DNA of 64,000 nt from Eutreptiella sp. 'Long Island Sound 2002'. Its lineage: Eukaryota; Euglenozoa; Euglenophyceae; Eutreptiales; Eutreptiaceae. The stretch covers positions 66,717,725 to 66,781,724 of the forward strand of contig OZ038383.1 in NCBI GenBank assembly GCA_964036045.1. Reading direction: 5' to 3'. Below the pieces are notes generated by a model that was given only the letters and a program-made list of their open reading frames with translations, was not told the DNA's origin and ran no database searches. Made by a program: the position numbers and the translations under genes. Shown piece by piece: positions 44,201 to 54,300 of the stretch. Within the stretch, counting starts at the first letter, position 1. Every line of letters begins with the position of its first letter.

Positions 44201-46214
44201 CATAGGCTTCCGATACCACAGCACCGGCCTCTGGGCCTCCTGCCCCCCCTCCCTTTTCCTCCCAAAAGAAAAAGTCCAGGTCCGGTTCCTAGCCACCAAG
44301 CCGGCACCACAATACAGCAAGTTCGGCAACAGATTAAAACGGACGCCCCAGGACCTGGGGTTCCACCTAGGTACAGTCACGGAAGTGCACTCAGAATCGG
44401 CCACACTCCAGTTTTCGGACGGCACCACCCACACCATCAAAAACCCCGGTCTCCGCCGCAACGAGAAAGAATACACCTTTCAAAACCCAGCCATTTCTGT
44501 CCTCCCTCAACTGGCGGGGCGCCACGAACTGCTCACCCCCCCCCTTCTTCACCCTCAAGAATACATCCTCAACCCCCCCCCCGGGCCATACAGCGGGGTC
44601 CTACTCGACTCGTCACTGCATGGCGAGCTGTACCGGCTCCCAGATGAACCTCACTCCCTTGACCCCGACGACCTCGAAGAATGGGGTTGTGAAGCAGCCC
44701 TTGCCCTCCTCCTCGCATCGTCCCCCGGCACGACATGGGTGTACTTGGATGGCTCAGCGGGCGCCTTGGGCTACGGATCGGCGGCCACCCTGTTTTTTCC
44801 AAATGGCTCCAGATGGGTACTGTGCCAAACGTCCCCGTACCAGTCATCAGAGGGATCGGAGTTCTGGGCCGCTATTATGTTCCTACGGTGGGCCCTTGCA
44901 TCTCACCCGCACCTCACCTTCGCCGTGCTAGGGGACAACCTCCACGTTATCACTGTTCTCTCTCCGAACACCCCCCCAGGCCTCCCATCACGCTCGCCAG
45001 CCGGCACGTGGGAATCCTCTCTCCAGTCCATTCAGGCCTCCCTACGCCCAGGGATGATCCAGGGTTGGGGGTGGATCAAGGGGCACGCCGGGTTCGTGGG
45101 GAATGAAATCTCAGATGCTTACTCAAAGTGGGCCGCCCACGTGATGGTCTGGGACCCCTCCCTCCTTCCCCCCCCCCCGATAGGGTGCATATCCAGGGGC
45201 CCCCTCCCAGTCATACACAAATTGACTACAACCTCAATCAAGCATCTCCTCCCTCGCCACAAACACGAAAACATCCACGCACCGTCCAGCTTCCATTTTT
45301 ACAATCACACTTCGTGGTTCAAAGGCCTCCCTTTCAAATGGTCCTCCGGAAATTTCAACATGGCGCCATTTGCTTTCCACGACGACTTGCGCCCTCGCCA
45401 TTGCCACGCTTGCCCCGACCCGCACCCGATGGATGTTATCTCTTTCGTCTCACACTGCCCAACGTGCGAACACCTGGTCCAATCCTACATTCAATGCTGG
45501 CGCCCCCCCTTCACCACGGTGGTGTCCCAATGGTGGTCCGCGACCACACACGTGGGGGAGAGACGCAATTTCGTCCGAGGGCTTGTTCCCATGACGCTGT
45601 ACACCAAACTCACAACCCCCCCCTCCGGCCGAAGAAAACCAGCACACTGTCACGACTTAAAACTCGCCCTGAAGGATCGTGTTCCCCTGCTCCTCAGCGC
45701 CCTATACCGCACGCTGGAATGGCTAAAAGACCACCCCCCCCCAGCCCCGCTCACCCCCCCTACGGGCCCCAACTCATGGGGACGCCCCTGGTCGCCCTAC
45801 AGCACGTCGCACACCGCCCAACAACGCCCCCCCCCCGCCTACCACCCTCCCCCCCCCCTCCCGGACAAAGTTGCACACAAGCCCCCAAAACGCCCCCGCC
45901 CCCCATCTCCTGCGGCACACACCAAAACTCGAAAACACGGCCGCCAGCCCCCAAGGCCCGTCCGGCCTCTATCACTGAAACGCGGTACCGCAAGTCAACC
46001 CCAGCCAGAGCCTCCGCCCCCCAAACGGCCGCTCACAATCAGGGACATGTTCAACCTCCCCCCCCCCCCTAGACCAGCACCCCCCCTCGCCGCCTCCGCC
46101 CCCATTTCCGCCCCTTCTCCTCGCATAACAAGGTACTTCGCACCAGCCCCCCCCTCCCCCGCGAGTACAAACTCACAATCGTCCTCACACTCGTCCAACG
46201 TGTCATCTCTTTGA
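41214..46214 (+). CDS. AlkB-LINE ORF2: APE endonuclease, reverse transcriptase, RNase H
   Basis: Frame open from after TAG 41211-41213, with no ATG before the enzyme. The APE domain starts with LRFLSHN (about 41406). It then has LFLQEIN, SVYAPS, GGDTNC, SRLDHIL and SDHHPV, so the catalytic Asn, Glu, Asp and His are present. RT (about 42930-43900): NYRPIALLNSVYK, RQGCPMSPILF and catalytic FVDD (near 43497). RNase H (about 44735-45165): YLDGSAG, SSEGSEFWAA, LGDNLHV and KGHAGFVGNEISD, all acidic residues and His retained. A Cys/His cluster (HCHACPDPH...HCPTC) follows. The tail from about 45735 is proline-rich. Upstream, a plausible N-terminus in the neighbouring frame (about 41168-41380) would join through the C7 run at 41381-41387, suggesting a 1-nt indel or re-initiation. 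Confidence 0.92.
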   Translation, partial: TTSSPRPGYRPTKFSTFFALASPANPAPQCPPSPPLSRPPPRSKTRLRKGYQRPHRPPIPLPSELRFLSHNLQKKPIVSSQILRHLKNDFDILFLQEINHAPILPHVYAYGSGTKATIVSNISQDKHSRGEHGSVLVCSPRLSRFVTPLPRLDTEGMLAAAVLTLPGAPPTLLVSVYAPSTDVHRSKIENILRPLMHQYPNHVLGGDTNCIMCPELDGSNLQTDNEWPWLRRQITSDPPRLIDTFRHFHPTERSFSRYPTPYRASSSRLDHILLSPAASEFFAPTSATIQTDDKTSDHHPVTYTSQVPPHPFTEAPTTKRKVFRKLTERERSKHHDSLAPLARWCESTLPRFESLSSADIELFTDVVLEEVATSYHSITTPSRPTSSALVKKIKESLQTLPPPSHPNYPASMDALNKLVKEWETKVNKAATTKIHRCLVRKTRIKRTINEALNPVERGEITLKRPGTTQLVSTPKGVGSIFSSTLLTLGGSLEYAPPNTLVDRLLAHSPACPEPTKHGLLPDITWESLRNTLKRSKPNKAGGRDFTNNYTLHVSPPPIQQFIWKVCNYYLHRPLPEKWLEANIILLFKKGDVMNPVNYRPIALLNSVYKIIATHANRELLAAAIEHSIIHPTQFGGLPNRRCQDHIFNLLSTFRESVGSYSLYIDFNKAFNSVPHTTLFTVLSRLNFPTPLVNLIQSLYRAPRDFPVVSGQTHSSHLQTRGVRQGCPMSPILFCLYLNVLLFALPSHVTAPPSPHESGHAFVDDLLYRSENGDRIQQVLNFFDTVAREWGLDLNLSKTEIHAMGTAPPRTFTSPSGTPLSTTNQKTGQPHNCYKYLGVYIFTANHEAQTLALAKSEIRSFFTTLQPLQLTLSEYILLVNVQLIPILSYRLMAHPLALNELGALQAMIWQNVAHDPSPDRANRISRLVSPKARYTPRHQGGLGLRHFTFSICMALVNTAIRYLNGDGPASTNESFSEAMLSTTRNPIQDTIMDACHAIGFRYHSTGLWASCPPSLFLPKEKVQVRFLATKPAPQYSKFGNRLKRTPQDLGFHLGTVTEVHSESATLQFSDGTTHTIKNPGLRRNEKEYTFQNPAISVLPQLAGRHELLTPPLLHPQEYILNPPPGPYSGVLLDSSLHGELYRLPDEPHSLDPDDLEEWGCEAALALLLASSPGTTWVYLDGSAGALGYGSAATLFFPNGSRWVLCQTSPYQSSEGSEFWAAIMFLRWALASHPHLTFAVLGDNLHVITVLSPNTPPGLPSRSPAGTWESSLQSIQASLRPGMIQGWGWIKGHAGFVGNEISDAYSKWAAHVMVWDPSLLPPPPIGCISRGPLPVIHKLTTTSIKHLLPRHKHENIHAPSSFHFYNHTSWFKGLPFKWSSGNFNMAPFAFHDDLRPRHCHACPDPHPMDVISFVSHCPTCEHLVQSYIQCWRPPFTTVVSQWWSATTHVGERRNFVRGLVPMTLYTKLTTPPSGRRKPAHCHDLKLALKDRVPLLLSALYRTLEWLKDHPPPAPLTPPTGPNSWGRPWSPYSTSHTAQQRPPPAYHPPPPLPDKVAHKPPKRPRPPSPAAHTKTRKHGRQPPRPVRPLSLKRGTASQPQPEPPPPKRPLTIRDMFNLPPPPRPAPPLAASAPISAPSPRITRYFAPAPPSPASTNSQSSSHSSNVSSL

Positions 46215-46602
46215 AAAAGCCACACTTACACATTTTCTCACGCCGACCCTCGACAGCCCTAGCGGCGCGATCAATCAGTACTACCACACTGGCACTCACC
46301 AGTCACTTCTGCAAATGAATCCCTCCCCCAAGCCACCCCCCGTGCTCAAGCCGTCATGCTCTAACCCCCAATCCGCAACCACACCGCCTTCGGGTATCAA
46401 GCGGAGACCCCGGCCTGCGGTTGTCTATAACGGGGCTGCCAAGTCTCTTTGAGATGAAGCAGACGAGGACAGCAACGTGCAGCGGTACTCAGCCCGCGAT
46501 TGAACTTGATTTCGGGCTCCCGCCCCTCCCCAAAAAAGCTTGGCGCGCAAGAGCCTTTCTCCCCGGCCTGGCCAGCCACAAAAGGCGCCGTTCAGTGCAA
46601 AA
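46215..46602 (+). other. AlkB-LINE 3' untranslated region
   Basis: 388 bp, no ORF. The last 38 bp (ending GCCGTTCAGTGCAAAA) are the part copied into element A, so this end contains the reverse-transcription start. Confidence 0.85.
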
Positions 46603-46620
46603 AGGCTTCGCGTAGCATAG
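46603..46620. repeat. 18-bp target-site duplication, right copy
   Basis: Exact repeat of 38106-38123. On the minus strand both copies encode LCYAKP in element D pol. Confidence 0.93.
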
Positions 46621-47952
46621 CTTTTTCGCCACCAACTTCCTCTTGGAATCCACATACTCCCTGAGCCTGGATCGAGGGTCCAGCTCTTCATCCACGGGGT
46701 CTTCCACCCTCATGGAGAGTAGGGGTTTTAGTGGGGCGACGTACTCGGCGTTCTCCACTTCTTCCACCGCAGTCTGCACGAAGAAGGCGTCGTGCTCAGT
46801 TTCGTCGTCGGAGTGGATAGAGCTAGGTAGCTCAGATAGTCCACACTCAGAGACTCCATCAGGAACAGGTACATGACAGGGAGAGTTGGGGGCGTTGGTG
46901 TCAGTCACGACGTACTCATCTCCTCCGGGTGTAGTTTCAACAGCATCTTGAGGTCGTAGACGATCCTTCAAGTCACCCAAGGCGAGTCCATCGCTTTCTC
47001 GTTGTATAGCCTGGACCAGAGTAGGGTCCAGGTCTTCCCAGGGGATGGTGGTAAGACTTCCGTCCACCACGCTGAGCATACTCCCCCATCCGGGCTTCCC
47101 AATGGGCGTCTTGCGTCCCAGAGGCACGTAGATGGCCTCATCAGGTAACCGCACAGAGCTGATAGTCAGCTTGTCAAGGAGGGTTCGCCAGTACTCGTTG
47201 CCCCCATGGGCTCCCCAATCGGGGGAACACAGGACCATACGGGAACGTTCCAAGGCCACCTTGGTCAGCACCTTCCCCAGTTCACTGAATCTGGGGTTCC
47301 CGTAGGCCATCCCGAAAGAGGGCCAGTAAAATTTGTAGCTGCAGTTCTTCCCCTTGCTGCAGTATAGGTCCAGTACATGCTGCTTGTCGCTGGCGAACAG
47401 TTCCACACTTAGGTCTTCTCGAGAGTAACCCAACTCCTTCAGACCTTGGTCTAGGACTTCCCCCAATAGTTGATAGTCCTCAGTTTTGGAGGCCGCCATC
47501 ATGTTCGAGGGCTCCTCCTTCGATAGTCTCAGGTAACTCGAGGTATGTTCCGACTGCTCCAGTGGCACAGACTCTCTGCCACTGCCGTGGTCCACGTACA
47601 GGAGGTAGGGCGCTTGCAGCGTCAGGGATTGTATCTGGGAGTGCTGCACGAAGAAGTCAGTACCCAGTACAAAGTCGAAGGCATCAGTGTCCATCACATA
47701 GAACCGATGGGCGATAGTCCTGGAGCCCATAGGTACCTCCACTTCGCAGTCCCCGCAGCTGTGCACCACATGTCCATCCCCCATCCGTATAGCGGCGGTG
47801 GTCATGGTGTTCTTCAGGCTCCCACAAGGTAAAATTTTCTTGGCCACTATCGATATTGTGGCTCCAGTATCCAGTACCCCCAGGTATTCACGTCCCCCTA
47901 GTCGGATACGTACCCAAAACACCAGGTCTTGGGTGCCACCAGAGCGTCCCCG
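46603..47952 (-). pseudogene. Element D pol, N-terminal part: aspartic protease and methyltransferase-like module
   Basis: Same frame as gag, directly after its UGA. The protease has YLGVLDTGATISIV (DTG) and the flap-side VLGTDFF. At about 47053-47457 lies the module also found in A and B: VELFASDKQHVL, FYWPSFGMAYGNPRF, MVLCSPDWG and the closing GWGSMLSVVDG. Here the methyltransferase motif IV reads NPRF rather than NPPF. An acidic linker follows to the LINE insertion after VAKKLCYAK. No internal stops. Confidence 0.9.
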
Positions 47953-50454
47953 TCAGAACTCCGCGGGACAGGTCACCTCGAACCCCTTGTTCCGCAATTT
48001 GCGGGCCATCCTCATGAAACGGCTTCTCTTCTTGGCGTTGCCGTCGTCACCACCTTCATGCTCACGCTTGGCTCCTTGTTCTTGCTGGGCCTGCGTCTGT
48101 GAGCGTGTGGTAGGTCCAGACTGCCCTCCAGAGGGCTCGGAGTTCCCCCCTGGATTAGGGTTGGGGTTACCTCCGTTCTTGTCCTTGTTCTTGTTGTCGT
48201 TCTGGCGATTAGCGCCTCCTCCTCGTCCGCCTTGACCCTTGTCTTGACCACCTTCACCACGTCCTTTCGACTTGCCCTTGCCGGAGTCGTTGCCTTTGGC
48301 CTTGCCTCCACCTTTGCCTGAGCTTTTGCCAGGATCTTCCCCCTTAAGCTTCGCCGATAGGCGTTGCTTATGGTAGCACTCGTCCTCATAGTGCTTCCGC
48401 TTACCGCAGAATGCACACGTGATGGTGCAGCGGTAATGATCCGGCATCTTCACCTTGGCGCCGGTGATCTTTTCCTGCTGCTTCCCCTGGACAACAAAGC
48501 AGTCTCGCTGCTCGCAGTCGGAGGCATGCTGCAGGTGGCCCTGTTCATCTCTGGCATCACACCAGAATAGCTCCTTCACGTTCTCCATTAGGCGGGCGTG
48601 GGCGTGTTTGGGGGTAGTCCCCTGCCCAGGTCGGGACCCTTGGTACCCTTTGCCTCCAGAACCTCCACCACCAGGACGGTAGTGGTTTAGGTGTTGGTCG
48701 CTCTCCTTCTCCAGCGCCATCTCCAGGAGCAGCACGCATAGATCCTCGTAGCGGAGGGATCTAGCCTTGCGCTCAGCCGTCAGACGGCACTCGTCCCATA
48801 GCTCACGGGGGAGCTTGGAGCACAACCAAAACAGCAGGTCGTCGCTGCTGTAGGAACCGGGCGTCAGTCGTCCAGCCCAGTGGTCCAGGTCCGCCAACAG
48901 CTCGGAGACCCTGCCGGGTTTGGGGTTGTTGGGCAGGACGGGCAGGTTCTGGATCTCGGCCCTGATGGAGAGGTCGGTCTCGTAGGTTGGGTACTGCCTC
49001 TCCAGGGCAACCAACACGTCGGCAAAGGTGGCGGAGTTGGTGACGATCTGCCTGACCTGCTTCTCCAGGTACTTCGTCTTGCAGCACTGCAGGAGCAGGT
49101 CGCACTTCACTCGCCCACTCGCGTGGGTTTGGCCGGTCAGTCGTAGGAACCGGCCAAAGTTCTCAGCGAACTCGCTGAGGTCCTTGCCTGTGAATTCAGG
49201 CAGGTTCACCACTATCTTGGAGGTGGCAATAGCCTTCGCCTCCTGAGCTCGGCGTCCTTCAGGGCGTCGGGTCTTCTTCTTCTTCTTCTTCTTCTTCTTA
49301 CCCTTGGAGTCCTCGGGGTCCTCAGGGTCTTCGTCATCCGATGGCGAAGAAGAAGTCATCGAAGGCGGCCCATCATCGGAGAGGTCTCCGCCTAGATCAC
49401 TGGAGCCATAAGGCTCCACGTCCACCATAGCCCTTAGGGCTGTCAGCCCCAGCTGGTCCAGCTCGGCCCTCGTCGAGTTCGTCACGTGACTGTAGGGCGG
49501 CTGGGCTGTCCTCGGGACGAATGGGCTTCTTGGTACTGCTGCAGGAGTCGGCATCGGTCGGCTCCTCAGGCTCCCCAGGGTATTCGTCAACCCTGCCGCC
49601 AGGTGGTTAGCCTGTACTCGGTGGGGTGACATCCCCACTGTCGTAGGTGACGCATGGGACGGGATCATCAGGGGCTGCAGCTTCTCCCTGATCTCTTGCG
49701 TGAGGTCGCTCACGATTTTCGAAGTGGCTCCTTGGAGCACCTCGTTGATCTCCGACCGCGTCAGGGACCTGTTGGAGGATCTTCCCGATCCTCTACTCCT
49801 GCCTCCCAGAGACTCTGGTCCTCTCCTCAACCCACTCAGGGGTGCATACCCAGGTGTACACCCAGGAGCATACCCAGGAACTTCCATGTAGGTTCCCGTG
49901 GCGTGGAGTGGATGGGGATGGTCAGCCGCATACCAACGCGGCGCAGAGCTGGAAGCCACCGGCTCACTGGCAGTAGTTGCCTCAAGGAGCGCAGTGGTAG
50001 GTGGGCCCATGCCATAGGCGGGGTAGTGAGGCATGCCAGTAAAGCCTGTGCCCTCTGCCATAGGCTGGTTGGTTGTGGAAGTGGATGTAGCGGCGGCTGG
50101 GAGTGTGGTGGTTATGGGAGAGGGTGATGCATGGAGGCCAGAAGCGCTTGGTGCGCCTTCGAAGGTTGGGACATCCGTCGGGTCTTGCCCTTGCTCCTCT
50201 CCTTCGTCTGCTCCTTCTCCAGCATCCTTCTCGCTCTCGTTTCCTCTCTTCCTCTTCACAGGCTGAGGCTGAGAGACCATTTCCTTCACCGACAGGGCCC
50301 CAAAGGCCGCCTGGAGGCCATCCAAGGAGTCCTCCGCCGTATCCATTGGCCCATGTAAGGGCTCCACCGAAGGTACAGCGTCAGGCGCCGGCCTTGCCGG
50401 TGTCTCTGGCGCTGGCGCTGTTTTCACCTCGGCGTCCACTCTTCCTGGATCCAT
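47953..50454 (-). CDS. Element D gag, 833 aa
   Basis: ATG at 50454, about 85 nt past the PBS. A disordered Pro/Ser/Thr-rich N-terminal 300 residues is followed by an acidic patch and a K9-type lysine run (near 49270-49310). The capsid-type Gag core is at about residues 410-600 (VVNLPEFTGKDLSEFAENF; LLQCCKTKYLEKQV; LLFWLCSKLPRELWDECRL). A zinc knuckle CAFCGKRKHYEDEC (CX2CX4HX4C) comes next, then a Gly/Lys/Asn-rich nucleic-acid-binding tail. It ends with UGA followed by CGG (47953-47955), and the pol frame continues directly. The frame is intact. Confidence 0.92.
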   Translation of the reverse strand: MDPGRVDAEVKTAPAPETPARPAPDAVPSVEPLHGPMDTAEDSLDGLQAAFGALSVKEMVSQPQPVKRKRGNESEKDAGEGADEGEEQGQDPTDVPTFEGAPSASGLHASPSPITTTLPAAATSTSTTNQPMAEGTGFTGMPHYPAYGMGPPTTALLEATTASEPVASSSAPRWYAADHPHPLHATGTYMEVPGYAPGCTPGYAPLSGLRRGPESLGGRSRGSGRSSNRSLTRSEINEVLQGATSKIVSDLTQEIREKLQPLMIPSHASPTTVGMSPHRVQANHLAAGLTNTLGSLRSRPMPTPAAVPRSPFVPRTAQPPYSHVTNSTRAELDQLGLTALRAMVDVEPYGSSDLGGDLSDDGPPSMTSSSPSDDEDPEDPEDSKGKKKKKKKKKTRRPEGRRAQEAKAIATSKIVVNLPEFTGKDLSEFAENFGRFLRLTGQTHASGRVKCDLLLQCCKTKYLEKQVRQIVTNSATFADVLVALERQYPTYETDLSIRAEIQNLPVLPNNPKPGRVSELLADLDHWAGRLTPGSYSSDDLLFWLCSKLPRELWDECRLTAERKARSLRYEDLCVLLLEMALEKESDQHLNHYRPGGGGSGGKGYQGSRPGQGTTPKHAHARLMENVKELFWCDARDEQGHLQHASDCEQRDCFVVQGKQQEKITGAKVKMPDHYRCTITCAFCGKRKHYEDECYHKQRLSAKLKGEDPGKSSGKGGGKAKGNDSGKGKSKGRGEGGQDKGQGGRGGGANRQNDNKNKDKNGGNPNPNPGGNSEPSGGQSGPTTRSQTQAQQEQGAKREHEGGDDGNAKKRSRFMRMARKLRNKGFEVTCPAEF

Positions 50455-50540
50455 CTTAATCCACCCTTCTGCTTATGTTTGCCTGCTCGGAGCACTGGTT
50501 GTACGGCGCGGGGTCGCTGCCGGTGCACAGAGACAGGCTG

Positions 50541-50553
50541 CCTCTTGCTACCA
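50541..50553 (-). other. Primer-binding site of element D
   Basis: Minus-strand TGGTAGCAAGAGG, like the A/B site with one extra A. It adjoins the inner end of the 5' LTR, with 1-2 nt uncertain because the LTR termini are non-canonical. Confidence 0.72.
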
Positions 50554-51369
50554 GAAAAGTTTATAGTGTTTTCAGCACTGTGTTTTTGCTTCTCCTGCTG
50601 CTTGTTGTTGCTGTAGGGTGTCCTGCTGCTGGTTTTGGATGATGAAAAGCTTTTGTTTGTTGAAATACAGTAAAGCCAACTCAATCCAGGATAGCCCAAG
50701 CCAATAGTATGCAAGGAGAAGGTAATTCAGGATCAAAGCATGAAAGGCTGCAGTGTAAACAGTGAAAGATGATTAGGTATTCACAGAAACTGCAACTCAG
50801 GATACAAATGAATGCATATTCACAGAGATAGCTGAAATGTTTTGGGAAAAGAGTTAGAAAACTGCCTCAGGATCACTCTCTCTCCATAGTGCCATCTTAG
50901 GAGATGTGCACTCTTTGTTTTGGGTCCCATATGTGCTGAGGTGGCATGGTATGTGGCGATGAGGTCACTGCCATGTCACATGGGATCTTCCTACTTAGTT
51001 GGGATCTTCCTACTTAGTTAGGCTGACCAGGAATTGAACCCAGGACCTCTCAAAAAGAGGTGCCTAACCCCCTATGGTGCATACCACTAGGGCAGATAAG
51101 TATTCATGGAAAAACATAGATAAATTCATAGGCTCTACCTTAGGTATGTCAGTGCTCAGTCAACTCAGGAAAAGATGTTTTACTTCTGATTGAAAGGGGA
51201 TTAAGGGGTCCACTCCATATCCTGATTGGGTGTTTGGTTCCATAGGTCAAAATGTGTTCTCACCACTTTTGGCTGGACCAATACTAAGATAAAAATGCAT
51301 GGATGCTCAGTGCATCTCTAATACAACTAGAGTATGTCCCAAAGCAATGGAAAAGCACTTTTTCTTACT
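50553..51369 (-). repeat. 5' LTR of element D
   Basis: Partner of 31437-32253. It carries the second copy of the tRNA-like segment (51021-51100). A frame without ATG runs from this LTR across the PBS and ends just inside gag in another frame. Confidence 0.9.
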
Positions 51370-54300
51370 TGGGGATAGGGACTCACAATCCACGCTTTGT
51401 TGCGTGGCCCGTCGAGTTGCGGCTGGGGATTCACAATTCACGCCTTTTTGTGTGGCCCCTCGAGTTGGGGTTAGGGACTCAAAATGCACGCTTTGTTGCG
51501 TGGCCCCTCGAGTTGGGGTTAGGGACTCACAATCCACGCTTCTCTGCGTGGCCTCTCGAGTTGGGGCTGGGGACTCACAATTCACGCTTTTTTGCGTGGC
51601 CCCTCGAGTTGGGGTTAGAGACTCAGAATCCACCCTTTTTTGCGTGGCCCCTCGAGTTGGGGTTAGGGACTCACAAACCACGCTTTGTTGCGTGGCCCCT
51701 GGAATTGGGGTGAGGGACTCACAATCCACGCTTTGTTGCGTGGCCCCTCGAGTTGGGGTTAGGGACTCACAATCCAAGCTTTTTTGCGTGGCCCCTGGAT
51801 TTCGGGTTAGGGAATCACAATCCACGCATTTTTGCGTGGCCCCTGGAATTGGGGTTAGAGACTCACAATCCACCCTTTTTTGCGTGGCCCCTCGAGTTGG
51901 GGTTAGGGACTCACAATCCACCCTTTTTTGCGTGGCCCCTCCAGTTGGGGTTAGGGACTCACAATCCACGCTTTTTTGCGTGGCCCCTCGAGTTGGGGTT
52001 AGGGACTCACAATCCACGCTTTGTTGCGCGACCCCTCGAGATTTGGTTAGGGACTCACAATCCATGCTTTGTTGCGTGGCCCCTCGACACGGGATTAGGG
52101 ACCCACAATGCACGCTTTGTTGTGTGGCCCCTCTAGTTGGGGTTAGGGACTCACAATCCACCCTTCTTTGCGAGGCCCCTCGAGTTGGGGTTAGGGACTC
52201 ACAGTCCACCCTTTTTTGCGTGGCCCCTCGAGTTGGGGTTAGGGACACACAATCCACGCGTTGTTGCGTGGCCCCTGGAGTTGGGGTTAGGGACTCTCAA
52301 TCCACGCTTTTTTGCGTGGCCCCTGGATTTGGGGTTAGGGACTCACCATTCACACTTTTTTGCGTGGCCCCTCGAGTTGGGGTTAGGACTCACAATCCAC
52401 GCTTTGTTGCGTGGCCCCTCGAGTTGGGGTTGGGGAATCACAATCCACGCTTCTTTGCGTGGCCCCTCGAGTTGGGGCTGGGGCCTCACAAACCACGCTT
52501 TGTTGCGTGGCCCCTCGAGTTGGGGTTAGGGACTCACAATCCACGCTTTTTTGCGTGGCCCCTTGAGTTGGGGTTAGGGACTCACAATCCACGCTTTTTT
52601 GCGTGGACCCTCGAGTTGGAGCTGGGGCCTCACAACCCACGCTTTGTTGCGTGGCCCCTCGAGTTTGGGTTAGGAACTCAGAATCCACGCTTTTTTGCGT
52701 GGCCCCTCGAGTTGGGGTTAGGGACTCACAATCCACGCTTTTTTGCGTCGACCCTCCAGTTGGGGTTAGGGACTCACAATCCACGCTTTTTTGCGTGACC
52801 CCTCGAGATTTTGTTAGGGACTCACAATCCATGCTTTGTTGCGTGGCCCCTCGAGTTGGGGTTAGGGACTCACAATTTGCATTTGGGGTTAGAAACTCAC
52901 AATCCACGCTTTGTTGCGTGGCCCCTCGAGTTGGGGTTAGGGACTCACAATCCACGCTTTGTTGAGTGGCCCCTCGAGTTGGGGTTAGGGACTCACAATC
53001 CACGCTTTGTTGCGTGGCCCCTCAAGTTGGGGTTAGGGACTCACAATCGGAGCTTTTTTGCGTGGCCCCTGGATTTGGGGTTAGGTACTCACAATCAACG
53101 CTTTGTTGCGTGACCCCTCGAGATTTGGTTAGGGACTCACATTCCACGCTTTTTTGCGTGGCCCCTCGAGTTGGGGTTAGGGACTCACAATCCACCCTTC
53201 TTTAGGTGGCCCCTCCAGTTGGGGTTAGGGACTCACAATCCACCCTTTTTTGCGTGGCCCCTCGAGTTGGGGTTAGTGACTCACAATCCACACTTCTTTG
53301 CGTGGCCCCTCGAGTTGGGGTTAGTGACTCACAATCAACGCCTTGTTGCGTGACCCCTCGAGATTTGGTTAGGGACTCACATTCCACGCTTTTTTGCGTG
53401 GCCCCTCGAGTTGGGGTTAGGGACTCACAATCCACCCTTCTTTATGTGGCCCCTCGAGTTGGGGTTAGGGACTCACAATCCACCCTTTTTTGCGTGGCCC
53501 CTCGAGTTGGGGTTAGTGACTCACAATCCACCCTTTGTTGCGTGACCCCTCGTGATTTGGTTATTAACTCACAATGCACACTTCTTTGCGTGGCCCCTCG
53601 AGTTGGGGCTAGGGACTCACAATTCACGCTTTTTTGCGTGGCCCCTGGAGTTGGGGTTAGGGACTCACAATCCATGCTTTTTTGCGTGGCCCCTGGAATC
53701 GGGGTTAGGGACTCACAATCCACGCTATGTTGCGTGGTCCCTCAAGTTGGGGTTAAGGACTCACAATCCACGCTTTGTTGCGTGGCCCCTCAAGTTGGGG
53801 TTAGGGACTCACAATCCACGCTATGTTGCGTGGTCCCTCAAGTTGGGGTTAAGGACTCACAATCCACGCTTTGTTGCGTGGCCCCTCAAGTTGGGGTTAG
53901 GGACTCACAATGCACGCATTTTTGAGTGGCCCCTGGATTTGGGGTTAGGGACTCACAATCCACGCGTTTTTGCGTGGCCCCTCGAGTTGGGGTTAGGGAC
54001 TCACAATCCACGCTTTGTTGCGTGGCCCCTCGAGTTGGGGTACGGGACTCACAATCCATGCTTCCTTGCGTGGCCCCTCGATTTGGGGCTGGGACCTCAC
54101 AAACCACGCTTTGTTGCGTGGCCCCTCGAGTTGGGGTTAGGGACTCACAATCCACGCTTCTTTGCGTGGCCCGTCCAGTTGGGGTTAGGGACTCACAATC
54201 CACGCTTTTTTGCGTGGACCCTTGATTTGGGGCTGGGGCCTCACAACCCACGCTTTGTTGCGTGGCCCCTCGAGTTGGGGTTAGGGACTCACAATCCAGG

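Larger units (their letters stand above)
38124..46602 (+). mobile_element. AlkB-LINE: two-ORF non-LTR retrotransposon inserted in element D pol
   Basis: 8,479 bp between perfect 18-bp target duplications. Element plus one duplication is 8,497 bp, and removing it restores the element D pol frame. ORF1 (38371-41082) ends in an AlkB-like dioxygenase domain. ORF2 (41214-46214) has APE endonuclease, RT and RNase H, as in the I/Tad/R1-like groups of LINEs. The 3' end, TTCAGTGCAAAA, lacks a long poly(A) tract and is confirmed by the 38-bp stump in element A. The element is very C-rich on the sense strand, unlike its host, and probably full length or nearly so. Confidence 0.95.
31437..51369 (-). mobile_element. 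Element D: chromodomain Ty3/gypsy LTR retrotransposon inserted in the satellite
   Basis: 817-bp direct repeats (31437-32253, 50553-51369), PPT next to the left copy and an initiator-tRNA-like PBS next to the right copy. In minus order: gag, protease, methyltransferase-like module, RT, RNase H, integrase, chromodomain. Without the LINE (38124-46602) the element is about 11.4 kb. Satellite flanks read ...CCCCTCGAG before and TTGGGG... after, so the array continues with no visible target duplication. The LTRs are not TG...CA. I noticed a single LTR difference (T/G near 31831 and 50947). The only in-frame stop is the UGA between gag and pol. Confidence 0.93.
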
